Source: Geobacteraceae bacterium
Lineage (GTDB): Bacteria > Desulfobacterota > Desulfuromonadia > Geobacterales > Geobacteraceae
Direction of reading: 5' to 3'
Length of the DNA: 53,369 bases
Assembly: GCA_009773645.1 (NCBI GenBank)
Contig: WSYB01000040.1
Location: 1 to 53,369 of the forward strand
This document shows positions 33,623-41,383 of the stretch, one piece after another; the stretch's first letter is position 1, and each line of letters opens with the position of its first letter. The notes beneath the pieces are model-generated. The model was not told the DNA's origin and searched no databases. It saw only the letters and a program-made list of their open reading frames with translations. The translations under genes and the position numbers were made by a program.

Positions 33623-34993
33623 CTAAAGACCGTATTTCTCCATTTTGTAGCGGAGCGTGCCTCGCGGGACTTTTAAAAGGGACGCGGCCTGGAGAACGTT
33701 CCCGTCGGTTTCCCGCAGGGCGGCTTCGATGAGGCTTCTTTCAAGGCGGTCGGTTGATTCTTCAAGCCCCAGTCCGCTTTGCAGGAATTCAGCTGCCGGC
33801 GCGAGATTTCTGCCACCCTTGAAGAGGGTGATTTCCGCCGGGAGGTGCTCCTGGAGGAGGATCGGGCCATTGTGCATGATGCAGATGCGTTCCATTACGT
33901 TTTTCATCTCGCGGATGTTCCCCGGCCAGCGGTACTTTTCCATGAACTTCAGCGCTTCCTGCGATATCTCCCGGAAATTCTTTGAAAAGGCCCGATTGTA
34001 CTTTTCCAGGTAGAACATGGCTAGAACCGGGATGTCTTCACTTCGTTCACGCAGGGGGGGGATATGGATCGGGAACACGTTGAGCCGGTAATAGAGGTCT
34101 TCCCTGAACCTCTTTCCCCTGATCTCCTCCTGGAGGTCCCTGTTGGTGGCGGCTATCACCCGCACGTCGATGTCGATGCTCTTGGTTCCCCCAACGCGCC
34201 TGATCCTGCGTTCTTCCAGCACCCGCAGAAGCTTGGCCTGCATGGCCGGCTCCATCTCTCCCACCTCGTCGAGAAAGATGGTACCCTTGTCCGCTTCCTC
34301 AAAAAGCCCTATCTTGCGCTGAGCGGCGTCGGTAAAGGCCCCCTTCTCATGGCCGAACAGCTCGCTTTCCAGGAGGAGGACGGGCAGGGAGGCGCAGTTT
34401 ATACCCACAAACGGGGCTTCCCTTCGCTCTGAGAGGTTGTGTATCCCCCTTGCCACCAGCTCCTTCCCTGTCCCCGACTCTCCGGTTATGAGAACAGTGG
34501 ATGCCGGATGACGCGCAATCTCCCTGACCTGGCGGATGATCTCCTTGAGCGACGGCCCGGCGCCGATGAGGGGGACCTTTTCGAAGAACTCCATGTCCCC
34601 CTTGCGCAGGTTGCGGACCTCCCGTTTCAGGGTCTGCGTCTGGAGCGCGAGCCTGACGATGACCCGCAGGGCATCCGCCTTGAACGGCTTTTTCATGAAG
34701 TCGAAGGCCCCGAGCTTCAGGGACTCCACCGCGCTCTCCACCGAACCGAAGCCGGTGATGATGATCACGAGGAGCTCCGGATCAACCTTTTTCAGCGATT
34801 TCAGTAATTCGATGCCGTCTTCCCGCCCGAGATTCAGGTCGAGAAGGACCAGATCCACGTCCTCTTCGTTAACCAGCTCCAGGGCCTGTTTCCCGCCGGA
34901 TGCCCCGAGGACGCTGTAGCCGTCCTCTGCCAATATCCGCTCCACATTTTCCCTGATGAACGCTTCGTCGTCGATGATCAGGATCTTTTCCAT
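33623..34993 (-). CDS. NtrC-type response regulator with GAFTDA loop
   Basis: 456 residues. Receiver with Asp52 (LVLLDLNLGREDG) and Lys in MKKPFKAD; AAA+ domain with Walker A GESGTGKE, Walker B GTIFLDEVGE, and a Fis-type C-terminal helix-turn-helix (NVLQAASLLKVPRGTLRYKM). The sigma54-contact loop reads GAFTDA rather than GAFTGA; GAFTDA is a natural variant. It lies downstream of hsp20 and the kinase at 35845 on the same strand, its likely partner. Target genes are not evident; hsp20 itself has a sigma70-type promoter. Confidence 0.92.
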   Translation of the reverse strand: MEKILIIDDEAFIRENVERILAEDGYSVLGASGGKQALELVNEEDVDLVLLDLNLGREDGIELLKSLKKVDPELLVIIITGFGSVESAVESLKLGAFDFMKKPFKADALRVIVRLALQTQTLKREVRNLRKGDMEFFEKVPLIGAGPSLKEIIRQVREIARHPASTVLITGESGTGKELVARGIHNLSERREAPFVGINCASLPVLLLESELFGHEKGAFTDAAQRKIGLFEEADKGTIFLDEVGEMEPAMQAKLLRVLEERRIRRVGGTKSIDIDVRVIAATNRDLQEEIRGKRFREDLYYRLNVFPIHIPPLRERSEDIPVLAMFYLEKYNRAFSKNFREISQEALKFMEKYRWPGNIREMKNVMERICIMHNGPILLQEHLPAEITLFKGGRNLAPAAEFLQSGLGLEESTDRLERSLIEAALRETDGNVLQAASLLKVPRGTLRYKMEKYGL

Positions 34994-35080
34994 GATAATC
35001 CGTAAGTTTCAGCTTTTCTTGGGTTTGATTTCAGTCTTGCAGTGCATACCAAGTTTTAAGCAACTCCCGTGACAAGTCAA

Positions 35081-35110
35081 TAAAAAAGGAGAGAAGCTTT
35101 GCTTCTCCCC
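35081..35110 (-). terminator. Terminator of hsp20
   Basis: On the minus strand GGAGAAGC-AAA-GCTTCTC(T)CC is followed by TTTTTTA. Confidence 0.85.
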
Positions 35111-35139
35111 TTCACTACCGGATTACGCCCAGTGGTGGA

Positions 35140-35691
35140 TTATTCCACTTTGATCTGTTTTTCCACGCCCTTCCCTTCGACTTTCGGGATCCGTACTTCG
35201 AGTACGCCGTCTTTGTAGTTGGCCTTGATATGATCGAAGTCACATCCCTCGGGGAGGCTTATCGTCCGGTTGAATGTACCGTGCGACCTTTCGACTCTCA
35301 GATAATCCTTACGCTCGACCTTTTCTTCCGTCTTTTTCTCACCGGAGATGATGAGGTTGTTGTCAACTACTTTCAGGTTGACATCTTCCCGTTTAATGCC
35401 GGGAATTTCGCTTTTGACCACCACTTCATTACCCTGCTCGAAAACGTCGATAGTCGGTGTAACTTCACCGAAGCTGCCGAATTCATGGAGCAGGTGCCTG
35501 AACGGAGTCATGCTGAAGAACGGCCGATGGAAAGTTTCTTCCATCATTCTCTCCATGTCGTGAAGCGTGGACAGGATATTCCTTTCAAAGGTCGTTGCTG
35601 GTAACGTTTCACGGGTACCGGACGGGGCAGATTTCACTGACGTTCTTTCCGGGGTTTCCCGAATTGTTCTCAGTTCTGCCTGTCTTCTCAT
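35140..35691 (-). CDS. Small heat-shock protein (Hsp20/alpha-crystallin)
   Basis: 183 residues. The alpha-crystallin domain spans ~75-172: PTIDVFEQGNEVVVKSEIPG, NNLIISGEKKTEE, FNRTISLPEGCD, NYKDGVLEVRIPKVE with the C-terminal IXI-type anchor VRIPKV. ATP-independent chaperone that binds unfolding proteins. The start is ATG 35691 with GGAGGT 9 bases upstream; a GTG at 35700 is too close to it. Confidence 0.93.
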   Translation of the reverse strand: MRRQAELRTIRETPERTSVKSAPSGTRETLPATTFERNILSTLHDMERMMEETFHRPFFSMTPFRHLLHEFGSFGEVTPTIDVFEQGNEVVVKSEIPGIKREDVNLKVVDNNLIISGEKKTEEKVERKDYLRVERSHGTFNRTISLPEGCDFDHIKANYKDGVLEVRIPKVEGKGVEKQIKVE

Positions 35692-35736
35692 GAATTGCAC
35701 ACCTCCTTCTTCTTTCTATCTTTTGCTTTTGATTTC

Positions 35737-35764
35737 ATTATACTAAAATGAAAATGAATGTCAA
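35737..35764 (-). promoter_or_regulatory. Sigma70-type promoter of hsp20
   Basis: On the minus strand TTGACA (35764-35759) and TATAAT (35742-35737) are both perfect, with a 16-base spacer. It is 46 bases upstream of the ATG. No clear CIRCE operator was seen. Confidence 0.85.
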
Positions 35765-35844
35765 GATTGTTTTTGGCTGATGATCGCTTCCGGGAAATAA
35801 ACCGCACTTTTCCAACACCTTCCTTTTGCCCAATGCAGCCGCTG

Positions 35845-38331
35845 TCAGCTCTTCATCGGCAGCGCTATGGTGAAGGTCGTCACTTCGCCTTTGCTGCTCG
35901 TCACTGAAATTTTTCCGCGATGCTCCTCGACGATCCGTTGTGTGATGGAAAGCCCGAGGCCGGTACCGGCCCCTTTGCGGGTGAAGAACGGTTCGAAGAT
36001 GAGGGGGAGGTCTTCGGGAACGATCCCGGGGCCGTTATCGTTGACGGTAATGATGGCCGTTCCTTCGGCTGCCGTTGTGGCGACCTCGATTCTCCCCCCC
36101 TGCGGCAGGGCCTGGAGGGCGTTTTTAACCAGGTTCAGGAGGGCCTGCTTGATCTTTTCGATGTCAAACCGAAACGGCGCAAGCTCACATGGTGCGAAGT
36201 GGAGCGCAACTCCCCGCCTTTCGCATTCCCGCCGCAGCAGGAGCAGGGTGTCCTGCACTGTCCGGTTCAGGTCCCCTTCGCGGAAATCGGCCTTTGTTGG
36301 GGAGGAGAAGTTGAGGAGGGCGGCGATGAGCCGCTCGACCCGCTCGATCTCCTCCAGGGCCTTGCGCATCATGGCCTGGCTATCCGGGTCATGGGGCGCC
36401 CGGTCGTGGAGGTCGTCCAGCAGGAGCGAGATCCCGGTGAGGGGGTTCCTTACCTCGTGGGCGATCCCGGCGGAGAGTTTCCCCAGGGAGGCGAGCCGGT
36501 CCATCCTGACCATCTCCTCGCGGAGCTTCTCCTTCTCCGTTTCATCACGAATGGTGACCGTGATTCCATCCACCCCATCCTTCCCGATGGGAAACACCCC
36601 CACGTCGAAAAAACTGCTCCCGCTGCCGGTATCGATGATGATCGGCCGGCGGCCGTAGCAGCTCCTCTCTGCCAGGGCGGTCGCGATCCGGTTCGGGAGA
36701 TCGCTCCAGTTGTCGAGGAACTCCGTGTAATGGGCTTCCGTGGTTGCGCGTTTTCCCAGGAGGAGGCGGCCGGTGGTGTTGATGGAGGTGAGCCGGCCGT
36801 CGGGGGAGAGGGTGAGGATGCCGCTGGAGATACTCTCCAGGACGCTCGCCTTGAAGTTCCGCTCTGCCATGATTTCCCGGCGGGAGGAACGGAGCTCTTC
36901 GAGGGTGTTCATCAGGCGGTTTTTGCGCTGGTCCAGCTCTTCAGCCATTTTATTGAAGTCGGCGGCCAGTTCTCCCAGTTCGTCGTTGCTCATGACCTCC
37001 ACCCGATTGCCGCTGCTCCCTTCAGCCAACCGCCTGGCCCCGATGGTCAGAAGCGCGATGGGGCTGGTGATCCCCCTGGAGAGGAACCAGGCGCAGAGCC
37101 CCACCATGAGGGAAGTGAGTGCGACGATGAGGGCGCTCGTCGTCACGTGCTCCTTCAGTTGCCGGTTCATGAGGGCAACGCCGGTCCTGGCCAGTTCGTG
37201 GAACTGGTCCACCTGAAAGCCGATGGTGACGGCGCCGAAAACGCCGTGCCTTTTGTAGTCGCCGGTGTAGTAGAGGATCGGGGCAAAGGCCATGACTTTC
37301 TTTGCCCCACCCACGTTGGTGACGTCCATATAGCCGCTTTTCTTTTCCCTGACCAGTGCGGCGACCCTGGGGTAGTTGGGGTGGACGAAGCCTGCATGGT
37401 CCAGATTGTATGGGATCCGGCCGGCTTCGATATCCCCTTTCGAGGCGGTGGCCGTGTACGGAGGGACCGGCCGGCCGTCAGCATCCACGCCGCGGATGTC
37501 CCAGAATTTCGGATGGGTGATGATCCACCCCTCGTCGTCGAAGATGAAGGCGTAATTGCCGCTCTTATACGAGGGAAATACGGTGAGGGCGTTCCTGCCG
37601 GGAAGAACATGCTGGGAGAATTCCATCAGATGGCGGTGGTCGAGGGATAGGACGACGATGCCGCTGAACCTCCCTTCCGCGTCATGGAGCGGGGTGGCGA
37701 AACGTACCACACCCCGGTATTCCCTGCCGTTGTAAGCGTCTTCAGGGTCCGCTGCGCCGGCAAGCTGCTCTTCCTTTGACAGGTGGAAGCCGGTCAGTCG
37801 GGAAACATAGATCTCTCCCTTTTTCAGCCCCTTTGTCCGTTTGAAGTACTCTTCGCTTTTGTAGTCAGTATTTGCTGGAATCGACACATCGCGCAATTCG
37901 GACTTCTGCAGCATTCTCCCCTCCTTGATGGAGAAGGTTTCCCGGCCGTTCTTGTCAATGACCGCAAGCGAGCTGTATCGAGGGATCCATTCATGGAGCT
38001 CCCGCGGGCCCGCGGGGGTGCCGATGCGGTGCCAGACATCGCCTTTGCGGCTGTCATAAAAGTCCTTGAGGATCTGCGGTGTATGGGGAAGGACGGCAAT
38101 GAGTCTCAGGTCGGCCTCACACTCATCCAGGTAATTGGTGATATTTTCCGCTATCTGCCCGGCGCGCAGCTTCAGGCTTTCCGAGGCCTGCAGGTCGGCG
38201 GCACCGGCTATTTCATCGGCAAGCTTTTCCCGGATGTTCCCCAGGTTGAGGGAGAGGATGAGTGATGAGACCAGGAGCGGGACGAGGGAAAGGAGGAGCA
38301 TTGCCAGGAGGATTTTCTTGAATAGTGTCAT
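35845..38331 (-). CDS. Membrane sensor histidine kinase with large periplasmic domain
   Basis: About 828 residues. N-terminal helix (ILLAMLLLSLVPLLVSSLIL), a ~350-residue extracytoplasmic Cache-like sensor (~35-390), a second helix (~400-420), HAMP (ITSPIALLTIGARRLAEG), a PAS domain (~505-600), HisKA with His625 (KLSAGIAHEVRNPLTGISLL), and HATPase (NLVKNALQAL, DNGPGI, GTGLGLSI). The start is uncertain: ATG 38331 or GTG 38355, both with weak ribosome sites. The cognate regulator is probably the NtrC-type protein at 33623, beyond hsp20. The stimulus is unknown. Confidence 0.88.
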   Translation of the reverse strand: MTLFKKILLAMLLLSLVPLLVSSLILSLNLGNIREKLADEIAGAADLQASESLKLRAGQIAENITNYLDECEADLRLIAVLPHTPQILKDFYDSRKGDVWHRIGTPAGPRELHEWIPRYSSLAVIDKNGRETFSIKEGRMLQKSELRDVSIPANTDYKSEEYFKRTKGLKKGEIYVSRLTGFHLSKEEQLAGAADPEDAYNGREYRGVVRFATPLHDAEGRFSGIVVLSLDHRHLMEFSQHVLPGRNALTVFPSYKSGNYAFIFDDEGWIITHPKFWDIRGVDADGRPVPPYTATASKGDIEAGRIPYNLDHAGFVHPNYPRVAALVREKKSGYMDVTNVGGAKKVMAFAPILYYTGDYKRHGVFGAVTIGFQVDQFHELARTGVALMNRQLKEHVTTSALIVALTSLMVGLCAWFLSRGITSPIALLTIGARRLAEGSSGNRVEVMSNDELGELAADFNKMAEELDQRKNRLMNTLEELRSSRREIMAERNFKASVLESISSGILTLSPDGRLTSINTTGRLLLGKRATTEAHYTEFLDNWSDLPNRIATALAERSCYGRRPIIIDTGSGSSFFDVGVFPIGKDGVDGITVTIRDETEKEKLREEMVRMDRLASLGKLSAGIAHEVRNPLTGISLLLDDLHDRAPHDPDSQAMMRKALEEIERVERLIAALLNFSSPTKADFREGDLNRTVQDTLLLLRRECERRGVALHFAPCELAPFRFDIEKIKQALLNLVKNALQALPQGGRIEVATTAAEGTAIITVNDNGPGIVPEDLPLIFEPFFTRKGAGTGLGLSITQRIVEEHRGKISVTSSKGEVTTFTIALPMKS

Positions 38332-38357
38332 TACCAGTCTCTCGCAGTCGGTCACTT

Positions 38358-38594
38358 TTAAAAGCAGACAATGATGTTACACGATCGATGAACGTGGTCG
38401 GTGAGGGTGCTGAGGATGACCCCTGAGGCGATGTAGCCCAACTGGTAGATGGAGAAAATGGTTCCCGCCATGGTGTTGTTCATTCCCCCTTCCTGCTTGA
38501 GGAGGGGGAGAACGGCGGAATAGTTGATGAACACCAGCATGATGAAGATCTGCGCCAGACAGAGGACGAAAAGCCAGCGGTTTTTGTCGGACAT
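38358..38594 (-). pseudogene. Truncated major facilitator transporter (N-terminal fragment)
   Basis: 78 residues: two membrane helices typical of the start of an MFS carrier (CLAQIFIMLVFINYSAVLPL, MAGTIFSIYQLGYIASGVIL) and the beginning of the first A-motif loop (STLTDH), after which a short unrelated tail leads to a stop. The remaining ~350 residues of a carrier are missing, replaced by the kinase gene. It has a ribosome site and a promoter (below) and probably serves as leader of the kinase transcript. Confidence 0.8.
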
Positions 38595-38664
38595 GGGGGT
38601 ACCTTCTTCACGGCGCAGGTGTGTGGAGCGGTCGCGCGATCAAATGCTCATCAAATTACATTAA

Positions 38665-38693
38665 ATTATATCGGTTTTCAGAAGGCAGGACAA
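38665..38693 (-). promoter_or_regulatory. Sigma70-type promoter for the MFS fragment and kinase
   Basis: Minus strand: TTGTCC (38693-38688) and TATAAT (38670-38665) with a 17-base spacer, 71 bases upstream of the fragment's ATG. Confidence 0.6.
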
Positions 38694-38978
38694 CGGATTT
38701 GAAAAAGCGGCCACTTTAAATTAATTTATTCCTGTTTTACCGGATGGAAGTAAAATAGACGCAGACTTCGTAAAAATGCCGCTTCCTGTAAATTGATCCG
38801 ACAACCAGTCGCCATTTCTTACGTTTGATAAAGATTTCGCAACATGTTGTAAGCACTATTGAAATGTATTGTCCGGGGCTCTCCGGGGGATGACCCCGGT
38901 TGCCGGGCTGTCGGATTTGCATACGTTTCAGAGAGAATTGAAAAACAAGAGTCGTGTAAAATAAGGTAGTTATGGTGC

Positions 38979-38994
38979 TGGCACTTATTATGCT
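38979..38994 (+). promoter_or_regulatory. Sigma54-type promoter facing a gene-free region
   Basis: TGGCAC-TTATT-ATGCT with correct GG-N10-GC spacing, matching the promoter at 6991 (TGGCAC-N5-ATGCTT). No plus-strand gene follows for 2.4 kb; the first structures downstream are a hairpin near 39108-39136 and the MITE/RNA at 39219-39632. It might drive a non-coding transcript. Confidence 0.6.
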
Positions 38995-39218
38995 TGAAAA
39001 TCATCAATGGTAAATGCTCTTTGGAAATTGCTCTGAGGTGCGCGTAATATATCGATTTAGTACCTGACTTTCATTGTTAAAGGATATATTTTTTGAGCCC
39101 GAATGCGGTGTGCACGCTCTCTCAGGAGGGAAGCCTGAAGCGTTTTCTCAAGGAATAATTAAAACAGGTCAGTCACCAAACGTTTATACGGCATCCCGGA
39201 GCAACAAAAGACTAATTG

Positions 39219-39396
39219 GTTTTCATCCGGAAACTCCGGATGAGAAACCATATTGGTTTCCAATTTGGAAACGAGGATTTTTTCGTCATGGCAAGGAAAT
39301 CAAGGGATTGTGCGGAGGCGTACATCGGTACGCCGCACAAGCAAGACCGCAGATTGACACCGCCAGGGCGGAAAAAGACCGTTTCCGGATGGAAAC
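39219..39396. mobile_element. MITE-like palindromic element, copy 2
   Basis: 178 bases with 16-bp terminal inverted repeats (GTTTTCATCCGGAAAC at 39219-39234; GTTTCCGGATGGAAAC at 39381-39396, one mismatch). It is the second copy of the element at 11399-11574. It is bounded exactly by the direct repeat TAATTG (39213-39218 and 39397-39402), a 6-bp target-site duplication. It has inserted at the 5' edge of the structured RNA candidate. Confidence 0.85.
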
Positions 39397-39632
39397 TAAT
39401 TGGTGCTGTGGGAGACAACGCGGAAAGCGACGTGTCTCATCCGCCAGGCGGTGTGATAGCCGCTAGAAAAAGGGGAAAAACTGAAAGGCCGAACCTTGTT
39501 GCATGACTGTGAAGGCCGATGGAACGAGGTGCCAAGTAAAATTTCCACCGACGGATCAGGATAAAGAGTCTCTCCACAGCACCGATTAGCGAAGGGAAAG
39601 CCCCGGGAGATGCCCCCCGGGGCTTTTCTTTT
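39396..39632 (+). ncRNA. Candidate structured non-coding RNA (about 195 nt plus terminator)
   Basis: Ends at 39396-39416 and 39568-39589 form a closing helix of about 21 pairs: CTAATtGGTGCTGTGG-GAGAC against GTCTC-t-CCACAGCACCgATTAG. Inside are further helices: ACCTTGTT/AACGAGGT (39493-39500 with 39523-39530), GGAAA/TTTCC, and GCGGA/TCCGC. It ends 8 bases before a strong terminator. No open frame is convincing here. Size (about 190 nt) and a closed rod-like shape suggest a 6S-type RNA, but I cannot confirm identity. The MITE directly abuts its 5' end. Confidence 0.55.
39597..39632 (+). terminator. Terminator of the structured RNA
   Basis: AGCCCCGGG (39599-39607) pairs with CCCGGGGCT (39616-39624) around an 8-base loop, followed by TTTTCTTTT. 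On the minus strand only three T follow, so it serves the plus strand better, but it could also help end the TatD-radical SAM transcript. Confidence 0.85.
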
Positions 39633-39673
39633 GTGCGCCCGGCAGTGTGACCATGCGGGATTGCACCTTCGTA

Positions 39674-41062
39674 TTACCCGATCTCCGCGTATTCCCGTTC
39701 GCGGAATTCCACGCCCAGGGTTTCGGCGACCTTCCTGACCGCATCGATATCCAGCCCCGGCACGGTCACGGCCGAGGCAATCACTTGCGGGATGTGCTTT
39801 TTCGCTTCCCTCAAAAATTTGCAGACGGCGTGGAATCCCGCTTCCCCGAACGGGGTGTTGCAGAGCCCCAAGTAGGTTTGGGCATCCGGGGCGTTGAGGC
39901 TCACGGAAATGCAGTCGATGAGCCCCGCCAGCTCCGGCAGGATGTTTCTCCCGTAAACCATGTTGGCCTGGCCGTCGGTGTTGATCCTGATCCGGCACCC
40001 CTTTTTCTTCAGCTCCGCGGCCACCTCCCTGATCAGATCGAGCCGAAGCAGCGGCTCGCCGTAGCCGCAAAAAACCACCTCGTCGTATCCGGCGGGATCA
40101 CCCGTCGCCGCCATGACTTCCGCAAAGGAGGGCTCGTGGTCCAGCCTCAGGAAGTGCCCCTTGACCGTGAAGTCCTCAAACTTGGCGCAGAACGAGCAGC
40201 GGTTGGAGCAGCGGTTGGTGATGTTGAGATAGAGGGAATTCCTGATCCGGTAGGCGATCTTCGCGCTCTGGTCTTCGCGGCCGATGCCGAACAGCCGCTT
40301 TACATTGAGAGAGGTGATTCGTCCCACGTCCGCAAGCGACAGCCCCTTCAGCTCTGCAACCTTTTCGGCGGTTATTCTGACAAAGGCAGGTTCATTGCGC
40401 TTTCCCCGATGGGGAACCGGCGAGAGGTACGGACAATCGGTCTCCAGCAGGAGGTGTTCGATCTTTATCCCCCGCACCACGTCCCGCAATCCTTCATTGG
40501 CCGGGTAGGTGACGGTGCCGGGGATGGAGATGTAGAACCCCATCTCCACACATTCCCTGGCCATCGTCAGATCTCCGGAAAAGCAGTGGAGGACGCCGCC
40601 GACCTCCGAGGCTTTCTCTTCCCTGAGAATCGACATGATCCGGCCGTGCGCATCCCTGTCGTGGACGATAACCGGCAGGGAGAGTTCCCTGGCCAGCCGG
40701 ATGAGGCGGCGAAAGACCTTCTCCTGGTCATTCCGCGGCGACAGGTCGCGATAAAAGTCGAGCCCGATCTCGCCGATGGCGACCACCTTGGGGTTATCCC
40801 TGGCCAGTGAGCGGATCAATTCATAACATCTGTCCGTCACCCGTGCGGCGTCATGGGGATGGATACCGACCGAACAATGGATATGATCGTACTTCAGGGC
40901 CAGCTCGACGGCAGCGTTGCTCGACTCCACGTCGGCTCCGACCACGATGATGTGGGAGAGTCCGGCATGTGCCGCGCGTGTGAGCACGGCGTCGAGGTCA
41001 GCAAGAAATTCCTTGCCGTAGATATGGGCGTGGGAGTCGATGAGGAAAGGTTGTGCTTCCAT
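39674..41062 (-). CDS. TatD-family nuclease fused to a radical SAM domain
   Basis: 462 residues. Residues ~1-260 are a TatD metal-dependent hydrolase: IDSHAHIYGKEF, SVGIHPHDA, AIGEIGLDFYRD, VIVHDRDAHG, LHCFSGD, LETDCPYLSPVP. Residues ~275-462 are a radical SAM domain with Cys285, Cys289 and Cys292 (NRCSNRCSFCAKFE), plus CGYGEPLLRLDL and INTDGQAN. The two activities are known as separate but linked genes (TatD-associated radical SAM family); here they form one chain. TatD proteins cut DNA 3'-5'; the role of the radical SAM part is unknown. The gene diverges from dnaE. Confidence 0.93.
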   Translation of the reverse strand: MEAQPFLIDSHAHIYGKEFLADLDAVLTRAAHAGLSHIIVVGADVESSNAAVELALKYDHIHCSVGIHPHDAARVTDRCYELIRSLARDNPKVVAIGEIGLDFYRDLSPRNDQEKVFRRLIRLARELSLPVIVHDRDAHGRIMSILREEKASEVGGVLHCFSGDLTMARECVEMGFYISIPGTVTYPANEGLRDVVRGIKIEHLLLETDCPYLSPVPHRGKRNEPAFVRITAEKVAELKGLSLADVGRITSLNVKRLFGIGREDQSAKIAYRIRNSLYLNITNRCSNRCSFCAKFEDFTVKGHFLRLDHEPSFAEVMAATGDPAGYDEVVFCGYGEPLLRLDLIREVAAELKKKGCRIRINTDGQANMVYGRNILPELAGLIDCISVSLNAPDAQTYLGLCNTPFGEAGFHAVCKFLREAKKHIPQVIASAVTVPGLDIDAVRKVAETLGVEFREREYAEIG

Positions 41063-41281
41063 CTTTTTGCTTCCTTTGCGTTCATTTATGTTGAGGCTCC
41101 ATTGCCTTGGCGTCCGGTTTGACGGGCAGAGGGGCAGGGGGCAAGAAACAAGATAGCATTAACGGGCACATGTGGCAAGGCAGTTAGGCGGATGTGTTCG
41201 CGGTCAATCGCTCAAGCTTTTGATTTTTCTCTGTGTTCTCCGTGGCTCCGTGGCGAAATGCGTTTATCGGGATTATTGACG

Positions 41282-41311
41282 TTGGCTTTTTAATCATTTT
41301 TATGGCATAAT
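41282..41311 (+). promoter_or_regulatory. Candidate promoter of dnaE
   Basis: TTGGCT (41282-41287) and CATAAT (41306-41311), spacer 18. About 72 bases before the chosen start. Confidence 0.5.
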
Positions 41312-41383
41312 CGCTAAAAATTTTTAGTCTTACTAAAAGGGAGCTGTCGGCAGGCGCGGCTCCCATTATGCATGCAGAGGACC

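Larger units (their letters stand above)
38595..39218. other. AT-rich gene-free region
   Basis: About 620 bases without a supported gene. It contains the minus-strand promoter at 38665, a CAACATGTTG palindrome (38840-38849), a GC-rich inverted block near 38873-38915 and the sigma54-type promoter at 38979. A hairpin at 39108-39136 (CGCT..CAGG/CCTG..AGCG then TTTTC) could be a weak terminator. Confidence 0.5.
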
